Origin: Proteromonas lacertae
Taxonomy: Eukaryota > Sar > Bigyra > Opalinata > Proteromonadidae
Assembly: GCA_002245135.1 (NCBI GenBank)
Contig: NGBS01000588.1
Coordinates: forward strand, 124,001-188,000
Direction: 5' to 3'
DNA: 64,000 nt
Numbering within the stretch: the stretch's first letter is position 1; every line of letters begins with the position of its first letter. Made by a program: the position numbers and the translations under genes. Below the pieces are notes generated by a model, which had not been told where the DNA came from, searched no databases, and saw only the letters and a list, made by a program, of their open reading frames with translations. Positions 48,665 to 60,996 of the stretch are shown here, in pieces.

Positions 48665-49749
48665 TTATAACTTTTCTCTCAACATATCTTCTACTTTTTC
48701 AGTATCCTTAGCAAATCTTCTAATACCATCAGATAATAATTCAGTAGCCATTTGATCTTCTATAAATACAAATTATATAATTTATATACCATTTAACATC
48801 CATCTAAATTCAGATTCAGTCACACTTACTTGTTCCCCTTCATATTTCACAGATTTAGCTGTCAATGGTGGAAATGGTAATTCTTTACTCTCTTCCTTCA
48901 TCATTTCATCTAAATAACTTGGAGAAATTGTCAATTTATCACATCCAGCTAAACCTAACACTTCTTTAGCTGATCGGAAGGATGCTCCCATTACAATAGT
49001 TGGAATATTGAACTTCTTATAATAACTGTAGATTGTTCTAACACCTTTAACACCTGGATCTTCTAAAACTTCATAAGCGTCTTTTCTTCCTTCATGTTTC
49101 ATATACCAATCACGAATTCTACCTACAAATGGTGAAATTAAAGTGGCATGAGATTGTGCTGCAGCTACGGCTTGACAGAATGAGAATAATAACGTCATGT
49201 TACAGTGAATACCTTCAGCTTCTAATACTTGACATGCCTTCATTCCTTCCCATGTAGATGCTATTTTGATTAAAATTCTATCTCTCTTAATTCCTTCATC
49301 TTCATACATCTTGATTATAGAACGAGCTCTATAAGATTATACATTTACAAATATACTTTTCAATAGTTTTTTCTGTATCAAAACTTAAACGAGCATCAAC
49401 TTCAGTTGATACATAACCTGGAATGGATTTTAAGATTTCTTTACCGAAATTTACCGAAACTCTGTCAAAAAATACACTCATAATCTTTTTGTTATCTTTA
49501 CCTCCAACTTTCTAACAATAAATTCAACAAAAACATACTTTGGCATATTCAATAGCTTCATCGATTAAAGCACGGTATTCTGGCTTTTGAGAAGCTTGGA
49601 GACTAAACATTATTAACGATTTTTAAAAAATACATTAAAGATGGATTTGTTGTTGCATCAGTTGGTTTTAAACGTTTAATTGTTTCAATGTCACCAGTAT
49701 CAGCAACAATTTGAGTAACAGCACGGAGATGATCAAGAGTATTTGGCAT
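48665..49749 (-). CDS. TAL1: transaldolase
   Basis: Non-oxidative pentose phosphate pathway: transfers a dihydroxyacetone unit between sugar phosphates in the cytosol. Exons join across introns near 49642-49609, 49541-49514, 49359-49329 and 48788-48759. The sequence reads [32 protein letters not shown], then the Schiff-base lysine in [35 protein letters not shown] and [15 protein letters not shown], all in canonical order. The start at MPNTLDHL is chosen because it matches the family; an in-frame ATG at 49845 would add a basic 32-residue extension that could be a targeting sequence. Full length, no changed key residues. Confidence 0.93.
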
Positions 49750-49960
49750 TTTTCGAAAGAATTCTTGTTTGAGAGTAATTCGAGCTTTTTCTTTTATCTT
49801 CTGTTTTTTTCTTATAGAAAATTTGAGTTTATTAAAGAATTTCAAAATTGGTAAATAAATAAATGCCCATTTACATTGGTCTATTTTTGTGAAGTGTTTA
49901 TGATCAATATGTTAAGTAGGTTTGATTCCTCTCAAATAATTTCTTAAAACTTCTTTGATT

Positions 49961-50316
49961 ATGGAGACTATTAATAAGTGTATATCTGAGAATAAGGTGT
50001 TTATTTTTTCTAAGACCTATTGTCCTTATTGTGATAAAGCTAAAAATGCATTAGATTCAATTGGAGTGAAATATGGATTACTTGAACTTGATGAGTATTC
50101 ACATTGTTATTATGCTATATAGAATACCTGAAGGCAGTAAAATACAAGATGCTTTAGCCAAAATGACTGGTAGAAGAACAGTTCCAAATGTTTTCATAAA
50201 TGGCAAAACAATAGGTGGAGGTATTAATTTATAGGTAATAGCCAATATATCTAATAGGGAATGAAACTGATGCAAAAGTGAAAAGTGGTGAAGTTCAACG
50301 ATTATTGAAAGAATAA
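49961..50316 (+). CDS. GRX: glutaredoxin (CPYC), copy 1
   Basis: Three exons with introns at 50096-50123 and 50221-50257. The protein is about 96 residues, the size of a classic dithiol glutaredoxin. The active site is YCPYCDKAK; the glutathione-binding TVPNVFINGKTIGGG motif is complete, followed by NETDAKVKSGEVQRLLKE. It reduces glutathionylated proteins at the expense of GSH. First of three glutaredoxins in a row on the plus strand, divergent from transaldolase. Both its introns sit at the same codons as in the other copies. Confidence 0.92.
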
Positions 50317-50438
50317 AACTATATATAACGAAGAAAATATAAAAACTAATCATTTTAATCATTTTTGTATTGGATCACTTCATTATATCACTTTTGAATA
50401 TCACTTTTTTTAATTCACTTTTATTTGTGAAAAAAACA

Positions 50439-50793
50439 ATGGAAGCTCTTACTAAATTAATACAAAGAACACCTGTTATTATCTTTTCAAAATCGTTTTG
50501 TCCATACTGCACAAGAGCAAAACAAGCACTAGACAGTATTGGAGTTAAATATGAAGTAATGGAGTTGAATAAGTATAATATTTGTTTATTCTTTACTTAT
50601 TATTATAGAAGACCTGATGGAAACATTCTTCAATATGTTTTATATCAAAAGACAGGAATATCAACTGTCCCAAACATATTTGTGAAAGGAAAATCTATTG
50701 GTGGATGTATTAACATATCATTATATATATTACATAGCTGAAGAATGTCTTGAGAAAGTGGATAACGGTGAATTGCTCAATATGCTTAAATAA
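50439..50793 (+). CDS. GRX: glutaredoxin (CPYC), copy 2
   Basis: Starts MEALTKLIQRTPVIIFSK at 50439; introns at the same places as copy 1. Active site FCPYCTRAK. The GSH-binding motif is TVPNIFVKGKSIGGS, with Ser replacing the last Gly. C-terminus AEECLEKVDNGELLNMLK. The closest relative is copy 3, 0.5 kb downstream, so these two are a recent tandem duplicate. Confidence 0.9.
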
Positions 50794-51306
50794 AATTATA
50801 GATTACTTTGGATATGTTGATATATATTTGTTGTTTATTAACATTACGTAAATATGAGTAAATAATATCTCTACGATAAATATCTATATTAATTCACCTA
50901 AATATGTCTATTTAACCTACTATAAAATAAATAAACTCTAATCTCTACAATTATTATGTTTAATTCATTAAACACTTACAAATATGCAATCAAAACAATT
51001 ACAACATTTCAAATGTTATTCGATGTATATTTCATTACATCAATACACTTTAGATATGTTTTAAATCACTATTTCTCCATGTTATTTCTCATTCTTCTTT
51101 TATTCAATGTAACTGATTTGAATAAGAATGAAACGAATATTTTTCAAATTTTGTTCCAAAATTTTATTTCATCAAACAAAAGTAATAAACAACGAAATGA
51201 AGCAACATGGTTAAAATACTGTCATTATACACATTGATGTATTGATACATTTCTTTGAATCACTTTTAAAATCACTTATCAAAATTCGTTTAGATTATCA
51301 TTTATA
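50794..51306. other. intergenic between glutaredoxin copies 2 and 3
   Basis: About 510 bp. A 93-codon open frame at 50956-51237 has no homologue I recognise and includes a 40-bp repeat found again at 52677-52716, so I treat it as noncoding. Likely promoter of copy 3. Confidence 0.45.
51085..51124 (+). repeat. 40-bp direct repeat, copy 1
   Basis: An exact 40-base match to 52677-52716, in the same orientation, followed by the shared bases AAACGAAT a few positions later. It lies about 180 bp before the start of glutaredoxin copy 3. Confidence 0.8.
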
Positions 51307-51657
51307 ATGGAAACTATTACCAAATTAATATCAAAAACACCAGTTTTTGTGTTTTCAAAATCATATTGTCCTTATTGTTTAAGAGCAAAACAAGCATTAC
51401 GAAGTATAGGAGTTAAATATGAAGTGATGGAATTAAATAAGTATACTCACTTAATTAATATCATTTTATACAGGAGACCTGATGGAAGTATAATACAAGA
51501 TGCTTTACTTCAACTGACAGGAAGATCAACAGTTCCAAACGTATTTGTGAAAGGAAAATCGATTGGTGGATGTATATTAATTATGATTATTTATCATATA
51601 GCTGAAGAATGTGTAGAAAAAGTGAATAATGGTGAATTACTTAATATGCTTAAATAA
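51307..51657 (+). CDS. GRX: glutaredoxin (CPYC), copy 3
   Basis: METITKLISKTPVFVFSKSYCPYCLRAK at the start (active site CPYC), introns of 33 and 30 nt at the conserved positions, and TVPNVFVKGKSIGGS then AEECVEKVNNGELLNMLK at the end. Very close to copy 2. The Ser at the end of the GG motif is shared with copy 2 only. Confidence 0.9.
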   Translation: METITKLISKTPVFVFSKSYCPYCLRAKQALRSIGVKYEVMELNKYTHLINIILYRRPDGSIIQDALLQLTGRSTVPNVFVKGKSIGGCILIMIIYHIAEECVEKVNNGELLNMLK

Positions 51658-51695
51658 TTATTAAATATTGTCATTAAATAAATAATTTGATGTAA

Positions 51696-52558
<863 letters not shown>

Positions 52559-52676
52559 TAATTTTACTCTACATATAAGTAAAATTACTATTAACAATTT
52601 TTCAACACATATTTCAGTTTCATAATTTACATAAATACTTACTTTATTTATTTTATATTTTCATTTACTCATATCG

Positions 52677-52716
52677 TTTCTCATTCTTCTTTTATTCAAT
52701 GTAACTGATTTGAATA
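52677..52716 (+). repeat. 40-bp direct repeat, copy 2
   Basis: Exact copy of 51085-51124. It ends about 55 bp before the start codon of the BTB-domain gene, so in both places it sits upstream of a plus-strand gene and could be a duplicated promoter fragment. Confidence 0.8.
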
Positions 52717-52769
52717 TAAATAAAACGAATTCTTTTCGCTAATTGTTCCAAAATCAATATTTTGCTGAA

Positions 52770-54897
52770 ATGAAAGTAATTGATAATGAAATCGGTAATT
52801 GTGGGTATAAATGATAATATTTAATTTTCTAGATTAAGTCGAATACTAGTGAATAATGGTTTTGGTGATTTGAAAATAAAAGTGGGTAATGAGATAGTAA
52901 TGAGTATAAAAAGTATCTTGATGAATGGAAATGAAACAATAAAGAAGTTATTATTAGATGAGCAAATGACAGGAGTATTAGAGTTATATGAAAAATGTGA
53001 AATAAACTCATTTTTAGAAATAGAAAAATTCTACAGTGGTGGATGTATGGAAATAAATGAAGATAATATTTGTGATATATTGAGATTTAGTATTTATTAC
53101 AATGATAATCGAATAATGAGAATCTGTGAGAAATATTTAAAGAATCATCTAAACAATTCAATAATGATTGAAATATTCGATATACTTTATAATATGAATA
53201 TAAAGAATGAGATGTTGAATAAACTAGAAAAATTCAGTGAAGAAAGTATGAAAATTGATGGATTTACATATCTAAATGATGGTATGAATATACAATAATA
53301 ATGTTAAATAGATGAATTATTACTAAAACTAAATATAAAATCCATAAAATTCATATTAGGTAATAAAAAATTGATAATTAAAAATAAGAAGTGGTTGTTA
53401 AATCAATTATTAAAATGGTATATATATACACTTGAGGGAAAAGAAGATAATGAAGAAGAAGTGAGAGAATTTGTGAAATTAATAAAACATGAAATGAACA
53501 TATTTGATATAAAGAAAGAAGAAATCGAAGAAGAATATTTGGAAGAATTGAATGAGTTAGGAATAGAAATCTTAAATAATCGAAGTGAATATATGTGTAT
53601 TACAAATATTGATGAGATAATAAATAAAGAGTTAATCGAAATAATTCATGATTATTATATTGATGAAGAAAGTGAAATAGAATTAAGAGAAAATGAAATA
53701 GAAATGTTGTATAAAGAAGATGTAGAAGAAGATTTAATAAGATTATTATATAATGAAGATGTAAAGTTAATAGAAATAGTATTGAATATAATATTGGAGA
53801 TGAATATGTGTGATATAATTCCTTCTGAAATAAAGAATAAATTGCTAAGTATAATAATCAGTGAGTATAATAAAAATAAGAGAAATAGGTCATTGAAGTG
53901 TTTATGTTTGTTTGTTGATAATAGAGACGATATGACTATAATCGTAAGGCTATGTGGAAAAGCAACTCTTTGCAGGATATTAAATAATGTCTGTTATATA
54001 AATTCACAAAATAGAGATTTATTAATCAAATATATATATGAAATGAAATTGAGTGAGAGTGAAGAAGAAGAAATGCATAAAATAATTAATGAAGAATTAT
54101 TTAGAAGAATAAAAATGAAAGAAATCACATCATTTTCATATCCTCAATCAGAATATTTATTAATGGTAAATGAAGAAATTTCAATAAATCCTTCATTTGA
54201 TGGAGAGTATTGTGAATTTTCAATAAAACCACCTTTACCTGATGGAATAGTATTAGAAAAAGAAAATGGAAAAATTCATGGAAAAGTGAATAAAGAAATT
54301 GAAAAGAGAGAATATGAAATAACCTGTAAGAATATTCGAAGTGAAAATACATTCAAAATATTATTAGAATTTGAAGAAGGAATATTCACAGAATTAAACA
54401 AAAGTGATAAAATATCAATCTCAAATAATGGAAAAGAAATAACAAAAACAAAATATTATTTTGGTTATTGTCATTGTTATTTGAATTTAAAAATGGAAAA
54501 TGGAGTTTATCATATCAAATATCAATTTCATCAAAATGGAAGTGAAGATGATGAAATGATGTTAGGATTATCAACTAATAATACATATTCTGATAATGAT
54601 ATTGATGAACGATCAACAACATGTAATTATGTTGCATATAATGGTGAAAGTCAAGATATTACTTCATATTGTCATATTGGAAGAGTTGTTACTGAAAATC
54701 CAAATTTCAATAATCATGGAGATGGTTCAATTTATGAAGTGATTGTTGATATGAATAAAAGAGAATTTTGGATTTCTCATAATGATTCATCTCCTGTTTT
54801 ACTTGTTAAAGATTTACCTTCTCCATTATATTCATTTGCTGCATTATTCATTTTAGACACATCAATAGAATTATTATCAGTTTCTCATCGCAATTAA
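52770..54897 (+). CDS. BTB-BACK-like protein with Ig-like and SPRY-like tail
   Basis: Exons 52770-52804, 52833-53281 and 53312-54897 (introns 28 and 30 nt) give 689 residues. Residues about 17-115 fit a BTB fold: FGDLKIKVGNEIVMSIKSIL, then LEIEKFYSGGCMEI and ICEKYLKNHL. Helical Glu-rich repeats follow in BACK position. Near 450-520 lies a putative Ig-like domain of He_PIG type (PLPDGIVLEKENGKIHG). The last 170 residues are SPRY-like, with KREFWISHNDSSPVLLVKDL near the end. BTB proteins often bring substrates to cullin-3, so a ubiquitin adaptor is one possibility. The tail is almost identical to that of the broken kinase gene at 40343-41768. Confidence 0.75.
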
Positions 54898-54941
54898 ATA
54901 TCTTTATCTTTAATAAACAAAATATAACACAATTATAAAAA

Positions 54942-55810
54942 TTATTCTTTATTTTTAGAGGATAAAATCATTCCAATTGAACTTAAAATAAAGCCTAAAC
55001 CAACAAAAAACAATTTACCATTTCTACCTTCAAATCTTCCAGGATTTTCTATCTTTTCCATCACTGATATACTCATATTATCACTTTTTCTATCAGACAT
55101 CACTATTTCGCCATTTCCATTCTTGTAGATTGGTCCACGAATATAGACACTTGTATGAATCTAACAAAAATAACAACAAAAATTAAAATAAAATAATACT
55201 GGTAAGACTGCTTCTTTTGCAACATATTCTTCATCAATCTCTTCTTCTTCATTCATATTTGCTCGAGAAGCGTGAGTACCGAGTTTTCTTTTTTCTGCTT
55301 GAGTTAATATACGATATGGTTGATTTATTAATTTACAATGAGTTATGGCAGATGGATAGATTGGAATTGAACCAGATCTATCTTTTAGTAGAAATGGACA
55401 TTCTCTTTGAGATGATTCTACTTTCACTCGAGATATTTCACTATTCTCTTCTCCTTCCTCTTTATATCTTAGCTGCTTATATACTGTTCGATGATAAATA
55501 ACTGATTTTTCTATTGAGATAGTATAACTCTCTCCATTCTTCAATTGAATTAATGGATAAATCTGTTTATTAATTAGTCAATAGTTTTATAATATAATAT
55601 ACCTGTCCTTTAATTTGTACTATTTCATAATCATCACCTACTAACGATTCTGCTATTTCTATCGCTTCTCCTATTGGTATAACACCAACCAAACTTCTCC
55701 TACAGAATGATTATTCAATATTTATACTTCCAAGCAAGAGCTCTAGAACTTATAATCATTGTTATTCCTGTAACTCCAAAACCTATTGCTAATCCAGTGA
55801 TTCCATCCAT
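54942..55810 (-). CDS. GIDE-domain membrane protein, MUL1-like without RING
   Basis: Starts MDGITGLAIGFGVTGITMII, a membrane helix, at 55810. After 55724-55697 and 55603-55564 introns, a GIDE/E3-type domain follows: SYTISIEKSVIYHRTVYKQL, then FLLKDRSGSIPIYP. A second membrane helix near the end (LFFVGLGFILSSIGMIL) is followed by KNKE. Animal MUL1 has two membrane helices around this intermembrane domain and a C-terminal RING finger, while here no RING cysteines occur, so ligase activity is not expected. About 250 residues. Organelle membrane location is inferred from the family. Confidence 0.65.
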
Positions 55811-55897
55811 TCTTTGTAATGAAAAACACGAATACAAAATATTATTCAAAATACAGTGTATTATTTTGTATTTAATTTTGAATTTTTATTTTTGAAA

Positions 55898-56925
55898 ATG
55901 TCGTTAAATGACTTGAATAAATCTAATTGTATATAATTATTGTTAATTTGTATCTATATAGTGGCATTTAGAGAGTTAAAAGAAAATGATGTATAATTTA
56001 TTAGTTTTAACAGTAATAGAGAGGAATATATTCTATTCACTATATGAAAAAATTGAAAGAAACATCACAAGCTGAAGAAATAATCAAACAATATCAAACA
56101 AATCCAATCCCTAAACCGATAATAGAATCAATTCCACCATCAAAAAGAATTCCTTATATTAAAGACTGTGTAAAAGCCACAGATAAATTTCTATCGAATT
56201 ATAAATCATTGAATGATAATGGCTTTATAGATCCATTAAGTGAAACATATAATAATAATAATAATAATAATAATACACAATATCCAATATCATCTACAAC
56301 TTTATCTCCACAAAGGAATCCTATAAGTGAAACAAATCCAAATACAGAGAATTATTTATCACCTGAAAGAAATAAAGAATCATTATTACCTAGTAATAAT
56401 AGTAATAATAATTACGAAAGTACACATATTGAATCACCTTCTAAACAGCTATTTCCATCATCTCCATTAGATAAATCAGTAACATTCCAACAACAACTAC
56501 AGCAACAAACTCAACATCAATCTATATCTCCTAATCGATTTAATTTTAATAATAATAATAATCCTTATATTAATGAAGAAAATGTTAAGTTAAATGAGAA
56601 ATTAAAGCAATTACAGAGAGAAGAAAAGGAGTTGTTAAGATGGAAAGATAAACTTGATAGTATAATATAAATTATATTTCTTTTTATAGACGAAGAAAAG
56701 GCATTTATCAGAACAAGACAAGATAATAAAGAAAATGAAAAAAGGGTAAGTGTAACAGCTAAACTGATGCAAGAACATAAGAGATGTGAAATTCAATATA
56801 AAAGTGATATTGAAGAGAATATTACTGATATTGAAAATGAATTGAATATTGCCAATAAAAATGAGAAGGATAAACTTGATAAAAACTTGTCTCAGATATC
56901 AAAGTTTAATAATACGTTTAAATAA
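55898..56925 (+). CDS. coiled-coil protein of unknown function
   Basis: Four exons: a 31-nt start exon (MSLNDLNKSN), a short exon, the main exon, and a last exon after a 30-nt intron at 56660-56689. The N-terminus is helical (AFRELKENDRGI, EIIKQYQTNPIPKP), the middle is Asn-, Ser- and Pro-rich and low in complexity, and the last 110 residues are a highly charged coiled coil ending KFNNTFK. No motif identifies the family. Divergent from the GIDE gene with 87 bp between starts. Confidence 0.7.
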
Positions 56926-57025
56926 TTGTTTAATTTATGTGTAACTGATTTAGAATTAAGGGTTTCAAAAATTTTGTTAAACCAAATCTAGAAAAATTCT
57001 TTTTTATTCTTTGATTTATAACTTC

Positions 57026-57347
57026 ATGGAACAAGTTAAAAAACTCATAGCCGAAAACAAAGTGTTTGTGTTTGCTAAATCTTACTGTCCTTATTGTAAA
57101 AAAGCTAAAGAAGCACTTGACAGCATTAGTGTGAAATATGGTTTACTTGATCTTGATAAGTATAATAACATATAGGTTAATGTGTTTTATTAGGATTGAT
57201 AATGGCGATGTAATCCAAGCCGCTTTAGCAGAACTCACAGGAAGAAAAACTGTACCAAATGTCTTTGTAAATGGCCAATCAATCGGTGGAGGAGATGATA
57301 CAGTTGCTAAAGTTCAAAGTGGAGAATTACAAAAGTTATTAGCATAA
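57026..57347 (+). CDS. GRX: glutaredoxin (CPYC), copy 4
   Basis: [19 protein letters not shown] leads into YCPYCKKAK; one intron (57161-57194, 34 nt) lies where copies 1-3 have their first intron, but the second intron is missing. The ending [18 protein letters not shown] keeps the full Gly motif, then [14 protein letters not shown]. It is closer to copy 1 than to copies 2 and 3, and is separated from them by about 5.4 kb. Confidence 0.92.
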
Positions 57348-57465
57348 ACAATTAAGAAACATTCTTCTAATTATTGTTTTTTTCATTAATAGGTTTATAT
57401 AAAACACATACACACAAATACAAAGAAAGAAAAAAAAGAAAAAATTATCTACATAAATAATAAAA

Positions 57466-60400
57466 TCATATAACTGACTTTAAAGATTTTGTACTTTTTA
57501 AAGAAGTTGGAGTAGCAGTTATTTTTCTTGTTGAAGTTGATTTACCAGATACTCTTGAAGCACCTTTTGACAATTTAGAACTTTTAGAGAATCTATAAAC
57601 ACTTGATTGAGGTCTTTGAATTGAGAGAATCTCATCTTTTTCATCTTGAGTTAGTTTAGCACACATTATACTAACACCTAAACTAATTTCAACAGCTCTT
57701 TTTATTTGATCTGGTCGAGTTAACATATAAATAAAACCAATATCATCTTCTAGAGATAATTCATAATTTGATGATGTTAGAAATTTATCCCAAAACTGTT
57801 CAAAGATAATGTCAAATACATATTTCTTTGCTTCTTTAAATAAATCAATTGTCTATTTATTAAATAATAATAAATAAATATACAACTGCTGAAAAACGAT
57901 TCATTATATTTCCTTTTATTTCTACAGTCAAAGGAACATAATCGTTGTTTATAAATGTTGTTAATATTTCATATGCTTTTGGTTCTAATTCTTCTTTTAC
58001 TTTGATTCTTTCATACTTTACAATTGCATAATAAAACTCCAAATAACTGTTCATCCTTAATATTTCAGCATAACAAATCATATGTGTCCTTAAAACTCTG
58101 TTCTTTAAAAATTTGTGTAATTTCCTTTTCTTATATGCTTTTGTTCCTATTATACATTCCTTTAATAACAAAGGATTTGGTTTCTTCATTATTAAAATTG
58201 GATAAGGAATAATATATAATAATCCAAATACATAAATAGTTACATAAATAAGAATAATATCCCCTTTACTGTATGGATCTAATAAATCATTCACTACTAA
58301 TACTAATCCATACATTAATGATAAAATTCTATATATTAAAAAATAATAATAATAATATTATACACATAATATGTTTGTAAATATACAACAACTTTGTTTC
58401 TTTTATAACTACCAAAGAAATAAAAATAAATATGTTCTAAGGCTAAAAACCATTCGTAATATGTAAACATAGTTGATATTAAATGATGTTCACAAGAATA
58501 CCAATATATAATTCTATCAGATTCTAATACACTATTATATATTGGTTTAACTGGATTTACTACACTGGCAACTGCACATATAAAGAAATATATGCATAAA
58601 CCCATTACTTCTTTATCTATATAATCATTTGTATGTGAATCTTCTGATAGTTCAATATTGACAAAATATGGAACAAAACTGAATATTCCTAATGCTAATA
58701 CAAATATAAATGATTTTATAGCACAAGATGCTGTTGTTGGTCTACCCACAGCAATGAACTGATAAACAGCTAATAGTGGTGGAAAGAGAAAATAGAACTT
58801 TAATGTCATTGGAATTTTCAACATTTTCAATTTTCTATTAATATAAAATAAAATATAAAATATACCTTTCATTTTTATGACAAAATATCAATATAAGCAG
58901 TGTAATAATTATATAAACAGAGGAAAAGAAATAATAAGCAGCCAGTTCTCCAGCACTTGTATAATACTGTTCTTTCTCAAAAGGAGCCCAAGACCAAGGT
59001 GATGGTGTAATAAAATAACAAGTGCAATCTCTAAATCCATTTTCCTCAGTACAAACGTGACCATCCTTATTACAAGCAGGTGAAGAAGAGGGAGAAACAA
59101 TATTTGGTGCTTTATAATTGTCATATGATTGTATTTGTACTAATGTTGATTTTAATTGGTCATTCATTCCATTTATATCAAATCCAATCTTCCCGAAGAA
59201 AGTAGTCCAAGGAGAACATCCTTTACTACAGGAAGCATGTGAACATGGTTGTGAATAAGTACCATCTTCATTTTCACATACACTGAAGAACTTTTGAATT
59301 ACTGTATTCATACTACTAATTGGACTTGAACGGAAATATAATTCATCATTACCAAATGGTACATTTCTCAGTGTTGATGAGATTTCGATTAATCTTTGGA
59401 TGGTTATTCCAATTAATGAACCTCTTGCAATATATTCATAATCATCATCTAGTTCTATACTTACATCATAGATTGATGAATTTATATAATTTTGGTAATT
59501 CTCTTTTACATATTTCATAAAATTATCTGTAGATCCTAAGTAAGATTTAACATTTTCAGTACCATATCCTTGATTTTCACTAAATGCACTTGCATAATAT
59601 AAATAAGTGTTATCTAAACCATACTTCCTTGGTTCTACAACAGTATATGCTCTTGTAAAACTCATTATAACTTTGGGAGTATAACCAATAATCTTCAATT
59701 CCTGTAAGTATGAAACTATATTAGAATCTGCATTGATTAATAATACATCTGGATCTAATTTCTGAGCTAATTCCATCCACCTTCTAATCTCATTCACATT
59801 ATCTTGGATAAATACTTGAGAAGTATTTACTAATGGATATACACAAGCTTCACCTGAGGGACAATCACTTACACTTTGACAATTCACTCCATCAATATTT
59901 GCTCTATCGCCTTCACATCTTCTTTCTAATAAATTAATTAATACACCTGTTTCATCTCTATATTCATCAACTATTGACTGAATTGAATTAATTGAAAATG
60001 GAATATCAATTGTATCTCCTAATATCATCCATCTTTGATAGTTTAATCTTTTATGAAATAATTCTATGGCTGGTAATGCTGCTTCTTTTGATTTCATTAT
60101 TGGAGTAAATGTAAATTGATAGGATGCGCTGTATGCATTCTCTGGAGCACATGAACCTAATACCATTACCTCAAATCCAAACATTCCATATTTGTTGTAT
60201 ATGTATTCATTGATAAATGTGTGATATTCATCTCCCATTGGTAGAATAATAAAATGAGGTTTCTTTGAGCTTGCCCTTAATCGAACATCTTCAATCCAAT
60301 TAATGAGCATTGTTTTATATTCTTCACTTGTTGTACTTATGCCTCCTAATTCATATATTTGCAGACAGACGTGTCTCCTATAGAAATAAGTTACAAATAT

Positions 60401-60740
60401 AAAAAATACCTTGTTCCTCCAACACAATTATTGTTTGCTGCTTGATTTAAATCTCCATTTGTGCAAATTCCACCTAACGCATTAATTGCATCTCTCCATA
60501 AATAATATCCAGCCCAATTTGGGATTTCTAAAGAATTTAAAATATAAAAAAACATACCAAATACATTATACACATTTGCACTACTACTAGCTACTTCTAT
60601 TCTAATTGAACCAGGTTCACATATCTTATCAGAGAATTGGGTTAGAACACCATCAGTAAATTCACTTAACACCTAGAATATATATTATGCATTTATACTA
60701 AAACATTATAAACACATAATAAAAGCAATATTAATCTCAT
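57466..60740 (-). CDS. receptor with periplasmic-binding-protein-like ectodomain, 7 membrane helices and RGS domain
   Basis: Seven exons (60740-60699, 60672-60558, 60527-60410, 60377-58866, 58834-58364, 58328-57884, 57852-57466) join in frame to 1,029 residues. Signal peptide MRLILLLLCVYNVL. The ectodomain (to about 560) is of ANF-receptor or ABC-ligand-binding type (AALPAIELFHKRLNYQRW, ELAQKLDPDVLLINAD) and ends in a Cys-rich piece. Seven hydrophobic segments follow to about 815. From about 830 to 945 an RGS domain is seen: YLEFYYAIVKYE, AYEILTTFINNDYVPLTVE, FEQFWDKFLTSSNYEL. The tail is Ser/Thr/Lys-rich. This suggests a class-C-like G-protein-coupled receptor that carries its own GTPase-accelerating domain. 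Ligand unknown. It lies just downstream of the cGMP-dependent kinase gene on the same strand. Confidence 0.8.
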
Positions 60741-60996
60741 TCTGAGTGTAACGAATATTTTTGGGACAACGGCTTGAAATGAGCTTGTTTATTGAAATTT
60801 CGATTTTTAACAGAACTAACATGAGAATTGTAATAATCACATCTATTCGCAAGCAACACAAAAAATAATAATGTAATACATATATAAATATAAGAAATAT
60901 ATGTAAAGTAAATATTGATTAATTGAATATGAACATTTTTATACAATGAGTGCTCTTTATTTTAAGTACATTTTTTCATACTAACAGTATATTAAA

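Noticed and set aside
50956-51237. 93-codon plus-strand open frame between glutaredoxins
   Set aside because: Overlaps a 40-bp repeat that is noncoding at its second site; no homologue recognised and no intron-exon signals.
60741-60946. Possible upstream exon of the receptor gene (open frame with a hydrophobic stretch)
   Set aside because: A clean signal-peptide exon starting at 60740 joins in frame to the body, and the upstream frame does not connect to it.
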